Origin: Ettlia oleoabundans
Lineage: Eukaryota; Chlorophyta; Chlorophyceae; Chlamydomonadales
Assembly (NCBI GenBank): GCA_019693395.1
Contig: JAAMXP010002629.1
Coordinates: 1-23,500 of the forward strand
DNA length: 23,500 bases
Reading direction: 5' to 3'
The position numbers and the translations under genes are program-made. The stretch's first letter is position 1; every line of letters begins with the position of its first letter. Shown here piece by piece: positions 1-8,211 of this stretch. The notes under the pieces were generated by a model. The model made no database searches and had not been told where the DNA came from. It worked only from the letters and a program-made list of their open reading frames with translations.

Positions 1-354
1 GATGGAACGGTGTGGGTGAGATCAGGTGAAAGGAGAGAGGAGAGGGAGAGGTGAGGGGACGGCTGAGATTCAGTTTGAACAGCTGACGTGGGAGGAGGAT
101 TGGCGGCATGGTGACAGCGGCACTTGAACTAGCAGCGGCTGCTTGTTCAAGTTACTGGCGCCTTCTTGCGGGTGTGTGTCGGGAGGTAGCCGGCAGCTTG
201 CAAGCATGCGCCACCTGGGGTGAGGAGGAGGAGCTGCTGAGGAGCTGCACATAGCTTGACTGCTCGTGCTATTCCAAGCTGCTCCGTACCATTGCCCCCA
301 CCCCGCCATCCCCTTTGGTCTCATCGTCAATGTCACCCCCTCGCCCTGGAGCAG
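1..354 (+). other. Intron of the PMS2 gene (left edge)
   Basis: This is the downstream part of the intron preceding the first visible PMS2 exon; it ends at the acceptor CAG at 352-354. It opens with a polypurine (GA-rich) stretch at about 20-60. It also carries an inverted, degenerate copy of part of the following exon at 131-149. No exon encoding the expected DQHA segment is visible here, so that exon lies outside the window. Confidence 0.6.
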
Positions 355-415
355 ACGAGAAGTACAACTTTGAGCGACTGCAGCGAGCCACCACCCTGAA
401 CAAGCAGCCGCTGCT
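131..415. repeat. Inverted repeat: PMS2 exon fragment and its degenerate copy
   Basis: Bases 397-415 (plus strand, in the PMS2 exon) reappear as an exact 19-base reverse complement at 131-149 in the intron upstream. Weaker matches continue on both sides: read on the minus strand the intron copy encodes LNKQPLLVQVPL, against LNKQPLLVPQPL in the exon. Arms are separated by about 247 bases, so the pre-mRNA could form a stem across the acceptor site. Confidence 0.75.
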
Positions 416-1919
416 GGTGCCGCAGCCGCTGGAGCTGTCGCCCACAGAGGAGCTGACGGTCAGGTGGGTGGCTGGCTAGAAGGTGGCGTGAGTGGGGGGG
501 TGGGGGGTAGGCGGGGATGGGGGGCGCCATGCGGGGGTCCCCTAACACCAGTCTTCACGAATTCTTGTCTTGGACCCTGCTTCTTGGTCAACTCATATTA
601 ACTCAAGAACCCGCTTGCTGCTCCGAGTTGCACTGCTGGGTCTTTCATGGCCAACCACAGCTACAGCCCATCTGTCACTCTCACCCTCCAGTCTTGCTTG
701 GGCTGGCTGGGCCGCCCCGCCTGGTTTGCCCTTCCTACTGCGACCTTTGCCCCTTTCATGGCACAGACACAAAGCATCTACTCGAAACATGCTGCAGGGA
801 CAACCTGCCTGTGTTCCGAGCCAACGGATTCGACTTTGCCGACGACCCCGCCAGCGGCCGCCTCACGCTGACAGCAGTGCCCTTCAGGTGCCTGCTGCTG
901 CTGCTGCCACTGCCGCTGCTGCCGCTGCTGCTACTGCTGCTGCTGCCGCCGCTACTGCTGGTGCAGGTGTCAGCTGTGCTCTAGTCATGCACTCTCCACG
1001 CGCCGGTGGCAGCTGCCGCCTGCTTTCCGTTCGCTTCATGCCCTTGCGCAATTACAATCGTCCTGCTTTGCCCTTGCTTCAATTGCATTTTGGCTGTTCT
1101 GCCGTTAAATCCTTTCCATGTGCCAATTCCTTTCATTGCGCACAGGACGGGCTGCATGCACTGCCCCTCCTTCCCGTCTTTCCACCCGTGCCTTCCACGT
1201 GTTCTCTTCTCACCTCTGTCGCACCAACTCCCCCGCCACTCGCAGCAAGAACATCACCTTTGGCGTGGGTGACGTTCTGGAGCTGGCCACACTGCTGGAC
1301 AGCGGGGTGGCGGCGCCCTACACAGTGGGGGGAGGAGCAGGTGCAGGCGATTCCAGCCAGCCGGGCGCTGTTGTGAGGCCTTCCAGGTGAAGTTGGTGTG
1401 TGGTGTACTGTACACCTACCCCTGATGATGCCGTTTCCAATACCCAGATGTTGATGAATTTTGGTGGACATCCATTCTGAGTCAGTTGCTACATCGGTTG
1501 GTTGCTTTTTCTTGTTCTTTATTGGGTCCCACATGGCGTGCGTGGGTTTCAATGGCCCCAATCCCGTGCAAATGCCGGTGTGCGCTTTTGAGCGAGCACC
1601 CACTGATTGTCGAACCCTGTTTAATTTGTATCACCAGGTCTGTTTGCCGACCCATTGCCATCACCTGGCCCCATCTATCCCTCACACCCCCCAATGCACC
1701 ACCACCCAATTATGCCCACCCACGCTGTGCAGGGTGCGTGCCATGCTTGCCTCCCGCGCCTGTCGCTCCTCCATCATGATTGGCAAGGCGCTGGAGCCGC
1801 GCAGCATGCGCCTCATACTTGAGCACCTCTCACAGCTGGACTCACCCTGGAACTGCCCGCACGGCAGGCCCACCATGCGACACCTGGCGCTGCTGCCACA
1901 TCAGCAGCATGCGCTGTAG
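355..1919 (+). CDS. PMS2: PMS2-type MutL homologue, C-terminal part (5' partial)
   Basis: DNA mismatch repair endonuclease subunit of MutL-alpha, which dimerises with MLH1 in the nucleus. Exons: 355-463, 798-887, 1246-1386, 1733-1919; phases match at every junction and all introns are GT-AG. The first visible exon starts inside the metal-binding motif DQHA(X)2E(X)4E: it supplies DEKYNFE, while DQHA must lie on an exon left of the window. Then come the conserved blocks VPFSKNITFG and ACRSSIMIG, and near the end the signature PWNCPHGRPTMRH, whose CPHGRP helps bind the catalytic metal. So the C-terminal nuclease and dimerisation domain is present. The ATG at 330 is not the real start: an acceptor at 352-354 fits, and the family has hundreds of residues upstream. 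A Gly/Ala insert (about residues 81-95 of the visible part) is not a family feature. In this nomenclature the plant orthologue is called PMS1. Identity is very likely; exon edges are inferred. Confidence 0.9.
888..968 (+). repeat. Imperfect CTG/CCG triplet tract in PMS2 intron
   Basis: Immediately after the donor at 888 there is a run dominated by CTG, CCG and CTA triplets. It reads open in several frames (poly-Leu, poly-Ala), but it lies between homology-defined exons 798-887 and 1246-1386, so it is intronic. It is a microsatellite-like tract likely to vary in length. Confidence 0.7.
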
Positions 1920-2011
1920 CCCTGATGGCGCCACACGCTGGGCCTGCTGGCAGGGGCTCAGCAGAAACAGCTGCATGTTCATTATTGGATCCCCCTTGCA
2001 AAGTTAAATGC

Positions 2012-2016
2012 TGTAA
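2012..2016 (+). terminator. Poly(A) signal TGTAA of PMS2
   Basis: TGTAA lies 93 bases after the PMS2 stop codon. TGTAA is the usual chlorophyte polyadenylation signal, with cleavage normally some 10-20 bases later. The gap 1920-2132 between the convergent PMS2 and epoxide hydrolase genes holds nothing else I can name. Confidence 0.55.
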
Positions 2017-2132
2017 CATACAGGGGGTGTCACAGTGCAATCACGCAGCTGATGAAGCCTAAAGCAGTGTTGGCATGCAAGAGAAAGGTGCAGGTGGCCG
2101 AAAGGTGATTAATATGCAAGTGAGCGCCAGCT

Positions 2133-4084
2133 TCACAGGCGGGAGGTGAGTGCGTTCTCAGCTGCAGGCGTCCTATCCTCTTCTCCATTTAGAAAGCCCA
2201 GCAGCAGCCTGTTGAGTTCCTGCGGCGCATTCCTGGGCACCCAGTGGTTGCAGCCCTCAATGCGATGGTACCGCCACTTGCCTGCAGGCCAGGTCAGCAC
2301 GTGTGCAGGTACTGGTATGGGTTCTTGAATAGGAAGAAGCAACAATGGTGCAAGGTCACCACCGTATCAGGAGGTCAGCAGCACTGACAGGGCTCCTAGT
2401 AGCAGAAAGCAAGCCCCACTCCAAACAGCCAACTGCACTGGCACTGGCTGGACGTCTTGCACCACCGACAGGCGTTTACCTGGTGCCACCTGTTGCTGGG
2501 AGGCGGTCATTTGGCGCTCTGTCAGTGCCGCGTCACCGCTGCTCCATATGCCCAATGTGGGGCACTGCACCAAGGGCAGGCGCAGGGGGCGCATCTGGGC
2601 AAAGACGGCTGGCGGCGTGTTGGCTCGGTACCAATTCAGCGCGGCAGTCAGGGCACCTGCAGGTGGGCAAGTGACACAATCAGGGAGAACCAACAGGGGT
2701 GGCTTGGCAGCCGTGATGTTCTTGGGTGGCCCCCTTGCTGGCATGTTGGCAGACCTTTTCCAGCTTGCCAGCATGCTTTCCGTAACCGATGTATGCCCCC
2801 ACCCGAAACAGCAACCACCCATCCAGCGCCGGTCGTACGCCCTCACACCCACCTGGCTGCGACAGCGCCTCAATGTACTGCTGCTGTACCGCCGCGGGCT
2901 CCCCCTCCAGCATCTCACGCAGTAGCGCCCAGTCCTCAGCCGCCAGCCCCTCCTCCGCTTGTGGGCGGTGCAGGAAGAAGAGCTGGTACCAGGCGCGCCG
3001 CCGCTGCTCCGTGCCGCCCGCAGAAAACAGCACGGCTGCATAGGGAGCAGCAACAGCAGGGGCGGGAGTGGCGGGGGCAGCATTTCAGAGTGAGAGACGG
3101 AGAAAGATAGGATCATAACTTAAGCTGGCCTACCGCAAGCACGCAGCATGGCTATCTCAATACGTTGTCACAGTGTGTGTTGCAGGGCAGCCAGTCAGAA
3201 TACTTGTTGAACCCAGGCCAACCAGCCCGCGACATCTCCGTGCATGGGTTGCATCGGCAACTCCCATGCCACAGCAAAAGGCACTGGGCATACTTTTAAA
3301 ACCCCTAAAAATTCACCACCCCAAGCTTGCCTGGTGAGCCCACAGAGATGGCCACTAGCTTCATCACGCGGGCGGGAGCCTGGGTGGCCAGCCGCCATGC
3401 CAGAGCGGCGCCATAGTCGTGCCCCACCACACAGAACTGGCAAAAACGAGGTTGACGGTTGGGAACTATCTTGGTACGGAACAACATGAAGGTTAGCAAA
3501 GTACGCTACAAAAATGAGCAAAATTTCTTTAGCTGCTCTAGAGCGAGGACCCGCTGAAGCTCAGCATTCACCGCCACCGCTCACCGCCCCCCCCCTCCTC
3601 ACCTGCCCTGTGCAACCCACAGCGTCCATCAACTCCACCACCATAGCTGCCTGCTTGCCAAGTGTATAGGGCCGCACTTCCTGTGGCTTGTCAGAGTCGC
3701 CGTATCCCAGGAGGTCTGGGGCCACCACGCGCCAGCCCGCCCCCGCCAGCGCCGCCACCTGCACGACGCTGTCGCGGGCTGAGTAAGCGTCGACAACGCT
3801 TTCGGGTTTCATCAGCGCTTCATTCCGGAACAGTTGCCAACCTGCACCTCCCATAGGCGGTGGGAGTCCGGAAACCCGTGGAGCAGAACCACTGTGCCTC
3901 GCTCGCCAGTGCCTGCGACGTGAACCTGTAGTTGATAGCGCCCTAGGAAAAGCGGCATCATGATGGCCAAACGGAACTGGGCGTCAGGGAGAAAACAAGG
4001 AATGACTGTATCACTGCCAGCACGGCGCTCAGGATGCCGCTGTTCCATGCTGCCATGCTTGTTTCCTCTGCAACCTCCTAACAT
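2133..4084 (-). CDS. Epoxide hydrolase-type alpha/beta hydrolase
   Basis: Predicted to hydrolyse epoxides to diols through a covalent alkyl-enzyme ester. Exons (transcript order): 4084-3842, 3758-3603, 3436-3331, 3035-2853, 2656-2480, 2281-2133; 337 residues, all phases agree. Visible in that model: oxyanion motif HGFP (69-72); strand APDLLGYGDSDKP; nucleophile elbow GHDYGAA with Asp140; cap-domain tyrosines in AWYQLFF (Tyr185) and ALNWYRAN (Tyr239), which activate the epoxide in the family; acid Asp271 in IWSSGD; and catalytic His301 in GCNHWVP. The complete set argues for an active enzyme. HDYG replaces the commoner HDWG. Intron 3 has a GC donor (3330-3329). The start is uncertain: in-frame ATGs occur at 4084, 4048 and 3961, and a hydrophobic 32-codon frame overlaps this end. 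A haloalkane dehalogenase is less likely, because the two cap tyrosines point to epoxide hydrolase. Natural substrate unknown. Confidence 0.88.
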
Positions 4085-4843
4085 CTTGACTCACAAACCG
4101 TCTTGACTAACAAAAGCCCAATGGGGATGCATGAATGACTGATCAAAAGGTATTGATGGAGTTGTATGTACGTGACCGACCAAAAAACATATCTGCACCT
4201 TGGCAAGCAAGCAAAAAGTGCTGCAGTGTCGGTTGCAAAAGAGCCACAGGGTAGGTCGGCTCCGCACAGCTCACACATCTGGATGGACAGTATCAGTCGA
4301 GAAGAAGGGAGAGGGTGTGTTTGATGAAAGCGGTCTTGGTCGCATGCTGTACCAAATATTGTACGAGGGTAGGCGGAGCATCATATGTTGCAGTCGCGCA
4401 TGCGCACTACAGGTATAGGCGGAGGAAGATATAAAAAGATGGGAGCTGGAGGGAAGGGGTGAGAAATAGTGCCCCCAATGCATATACAGAGGGGTAACAT
4501 AAACAGTGTGCCTCAAAGCAGGTAAACAAGCAGGATGGGGGAGCCAGCGACACGGATACACAGACAGAATAGAGAGTGGAGCAGGGCCTGATTTACAAAC
4601 CGAAGTGCCACAGGCATTGAAAGTGCAGGTAAGTGACGGGTCGTCCATTTCGTTTGGCTTGTGCTGTTGGGGTGGAAGGGCGAGGGCTGGGGTGAAAGGG
4701 GTCCGCGAGTGCTGCTGCCAAGCGGGCAGGAAGTTGGTGGCTGTTGCCAGGCAGCTAGAAGTGCTTGCAGGTGCATAAGCGGCATAAACGCAAGGGTATG
4801 GAGGCAGCTGCGAGGCTGGCCAGCATGCTGCGGGAGACTGACC
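4085..4843. other. Intergenic region between two minus-strand genes
   Basis: This holds the upstream region of the epoxide hydrolase and the 3' untranslated region of the GDPD gene, including a minus-strand TGTAA at 4593-4597. Several frames of 60-125 codons are open on both strands, but none resembles a known family or has a convincing splice partner. No RNA gene or mobile element was recognised. Confidence 0.5.
4593..4597 (-). terminator. Poly(A) signal TGTAA of GDPD gene
   Basis: TTACA on the plus strand reads TGTAA on the minus strand, about 250 bases after the GDPD stop codon. It is the first such motif downstream of that stop, so it is the best candidate signal. Confidence 0.5.
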
Positions 4844-7197
4844 TCAGCCTAGTGCAGCACTCAGCGCAGTCGCCACGCCCGCCACATCATCCACAATCAC
4901 GCCCTGCACCCCCAGAAAGTACTGGTGCCGCACCCACTCGGGGTCGTCATTCGGCCGCCCGTAAGTCATAACCCTCAAGCCGCGATTGCGGGCCTCCTCC
5001 ACCATCTGCGGCTCCATTCGGACCGCCTGTGTGTTCAGGATCACACCCTGGAGCCCCGCCTTTAAAGCAAAGTCGATGGCGGAAGCGATGCTTGTGCGCC
5101 GAGGGTCCACGTGGCGGTATATGCCGCCACCAGACAAGAACATGACCACATCTGACGGGCGCCTGCACCGCGACGAGCGTACAACGAGGAGTGCAGAACA
5201 TGTAAAAGGTGAGCCATGCATATTGAAAACACCCACAAAAGATGATGTGGGCCTGGCCACAGATGCCTTTCCCTGGTCAAATGACGGGGTAATCTGCCTG
5301 CTGGGGATGCCATCACAGCACTAAGGCAGGCGATGTGCCTATGCCCCGCGCACATTCCTGCATATCCAGCTTCAACTAGGTGTACGCTGTCGCCCAAACC
5401 CTTCATCAATCGTCAAGGTGTTTTGATGCCCAAAACATCCACCAACCTGCGCTTGACCTCCAGGCAGACCTCCGGGTCAAAGCTGGAGAACATGATTGGA
5501 CGGGGCCCGTAGAAGGCCAGCCCCGCATCAACAGCTGCCAGCGTGGCTGTGACCATGCGGTCCACCTCAGCAGCGGGTGTGACCGCCACGTCATCAGCCA
5601 ACGCCATCTTGATCTCAAGGTCGAAAGCTACATCAGCCGGGATGCCCGCAAATACCTGCAGTACAGATAGTGCATGACAGCAAACCAGGTGGCGGTCGGT
5701 TGGCCAGCGGCGTGAACACACAGCCTTGCTCGCAAATGACGAGCTGCTACCGGGGCATATGAGTGTAGACACGGCATGACGATTTCCTTAGCTCAACAAA
5801 TGGCAAGCAACCATAACAGCTAGGGCTTGGCTGGCAATGATGCCACTCCAGCTGGCAACCCGGTCAAACAGAACTAGCCGCCACCCATTACCTCTGCCAG
5901 CGTGGGAAAATGATCCTCTTCCTCACACTGCCAAGTGCACAGCGTGGGCTCATTTGGCATGGCGGGAGCATCGTTCTTGTGCTTGCGGAGCAGGCGAAGA
6001 TGGCTGCTGGTGCTGCTGCTGGTGCTGGCACAACTACTCGACGCAGTAGACCAAGCAAAGCTCTCCATACTTGCCATGCTGACGCAGCTGCTGGTGGGGC
6101 TTGAGCCCAGGGGTGTGTCTGCCGATGTGGGTGCTGCCGCCAGGCTGGCATTGATGGGTGCCAGCTGGCGGAACTCTTCTGAGGTGAGGTCAGCAATACG
6201 GCGGCTGGTTGGGTTTGCTGGGTCTCCAAAAACCACATAGTTGTCGTGCCAGATAACAGGCACACCTGCAGGCATACACAAGAGCAGGAGAACTGAGAAG
6301 CCAGACACACAGCAGGTGAGCCATCAAAGGCGGCCAGCGTCAGAAGCGAGGGGCAGCACAGGGTACCACTGACCGTGCCCACTGGCATGGAGCATGTGGC
6401 ACAGCACGCAGAATGCTGTGACGTGCAGCACACACACCGTCAGCACAGACTTGCACGTCGAATTCGAGAAAAGAAGCGCCACACTCCACCGCGCGCTGGA
6501 AGCTTTTGAGCGTGTTTTCGCGGTAGGGTGCCGGCACGGGGATGCTGCTGGTGGGGTGCCACACGTTGGCGCCCATGCTGCACAGCCACCACCAGAAGAG
6601 GTCCAGCTTGGTTGAATTGAACGACCATGCACCATGGCAATTCCACAGCTGACATGGCCCATGCCAGAGGCTGCCGTGACGAGACCGGTGTGCTGTGAAA
6701 CAACGGATGGGCTGCCAACTCACCCACGGTGGCCCCCCAATGCAACTGTGACTGCTGCTGTATCCAACATCCCTGCGAATTGCTTGAGCTCGGTCCACTC
6801 TAAGGTGGATGCCTGCGTAACAACGCATAGCAGCAGTCGGTGGGTGCAGCGAACTGGCGTCGCGTCGACCCGGCGGCTGCCGTTGTTGGTCAACCGGGCG
6901 GCGAGGCCGAGGGCCTGAAGATGGCCGCATCCGCGTCATTGCTGGGCCTCGACACGCGCCCTGGTCAAACACAGAGCAGCACAGAGCACCACCGTGGCCA
7001 TCCCACGTCGCCGCCAACGGCCGCCTTACCGCTTTCATCAAAAGGCGGTTGCGCGGCGGAGGGCCGCTGGAGTTGCCACTGGCTTTCTGGACGCCAGCCG
7101 TGCCTGCTGGCGGGCAAGGTGCTGCTGCGTGTGACGAAGGACCGGACATCGGGGCCGCCAGGCCTATCCGCGCGGATGGGGCAACGGCCGCGAGCAT
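4844..7197 (-). CDS. GDPD: Glycerophosphodiester phosphodiesterase (GDPD family)
   Basis: Predicted to hydrolyse glycerophosphodiesters to glycerol-3-phosphate and an alcohol (EC 3.1.4.46), in phospholipid turnover and phosphate recovery. Exons: 7197-7030, 6812-6724, 6577-6438, 6265-5892, 5655-5447, 5162-4844; 432 residues. Family landmarks: GGHRGMG with His84-Arg85, RENTLKSF (Glu106), EFDVQV (Glu124, Asp126), VPVIWHD (His139), DVAFDLEIK, and the C-terminal GVQGVIVDD typical of plant GDPDs. The barrel and catalytic residues are therefore complete. A Ser/Ala-rich insert (about 174-222) is unusual. The core from the ATG at 6770 is certain; the first exon is inferred. It has a strong donor (GTAAGG) and an acceptor at 6813-6815 in matching phase, and it gives an Ala/Ser/Pro-rich N-terminus resembling an organelle targeting peptide. 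If that exon is untranslated, translation starts at 6770 and gives 362 residues. Confidence 0.87.
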
Positions 7198-8211
7198 GAT
7201 GCTCTACGGCCACTAACTTCCAGACTGGGCATCATGGGCTGGGATCCGGCATAAACTGGCATCGCCGCGTGGCGGCGCCAGCTGGCAGGGAGATGTGTGC
7301 ACCCAAACCAAATCACTTTGCAAGCGAAAATAGCAATAACCGTCAAGACGCCGAAGGTGCATGACAGCCAAACCCGGTTATTGGAGTGGGTTTCAGGTTC
7401 AGGGCACCTACCCGTGGTAGACAGGTAGACCCGAGCGGTGCGCTTCAGCTGCAAACGATGACAATTGGCAGGTTGTGTGGTGCACCGTGAGGCGCGCTCG
7501 CAAGCGGCAGTACTGCCACGTATCTGCTGGTTCCGCCGCTGCAGTTGACTTTGGCCATGCACTGCATACATCCCTTTGGTGCCAAGCCACAAGCTGCAGT
7601 GTGCAACACAAGTTATCAAGCACTGGAAGGACATGGCAGCATTGGACAACATTTATTGCAAGCGCGGCAGAGGCAGAGAAGCCCGGCATTGCAGTTGGGC
7701 CATGTCGCCTACGTCTGACTCGCTGACAGCACACCCAAGCCTGGAGCAGAATTGCTTTTCTGGCAAAGGGCGAGCTGGTGAAGGCAGCGCCCATTGCATT
7801 CTAAGACCAATACGTGGAAGAGACTCCCGGGCAACGTTTAGCATGTGCTGGCGGCAAGCTTGCCCACGGGTGTGACCGTCGCATTTTGCTGTCAGCATGC
7901 TGGGTGCTGACGGCAGCAGCTGGAACAACGCTACAATTCATGGTTTCTGTTGGCGAGTAAATGCACGGCTTCTGTGTAGAGTGGTGTCCAGTCTGGTCCT
8001 GCCCAGGTGCATGAGCTGGCATGCGATGGCCCACGAAAGGAATCCTGCAGCCAACTTGAAGCTGCCCACCTAAGCAAGCCTTGGACAACACCTCCTCAGC
8101 CCTCCCTGCCTTGTGTCCTCTTACACACACGGTTGAAGAATTGAAATTTGCACCTCTTCAGAAGCTTGAGGTTGCTTAGCCAGTACCCACCAACTTGAGC
8201 AAGCCCTAGCC
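7198..8211. other. Divergent upstream region, GDPD and SDR genes
   Basis: About 1 kb between two divergent start codons, so it must hold the promoters and 5' untranslated regions of both genes. Open frames on both strands (for example 7164-7652 and 7408-7794) show no family resemblance. A perfect small hairpin lies at 7263-7277 (6-bp arms, GTG loop). I see no TATA box well placed for either gene and no RNA gene. Confidence 0.5.

Noticed and set aside
517..1376. Plus-strand open frames through the PMS2 introns, including poly-Leu and poly-Ala stretches
   Set aside because: They cross homology-supported splice sites and derive from the CTG/CCG triplet tract.
4430..4436. TATAAAA on the plus strand
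   Set aside because: No plus-strand gene follows before 8212; it lies in the intergenic region between two minus-strand genes.
6840..7199. Plus-strand open frame of 119 codons
   Set aside because: It is antisense to the inferred GDPD 5' exon and intron, with no recognisable domain or splice partner.
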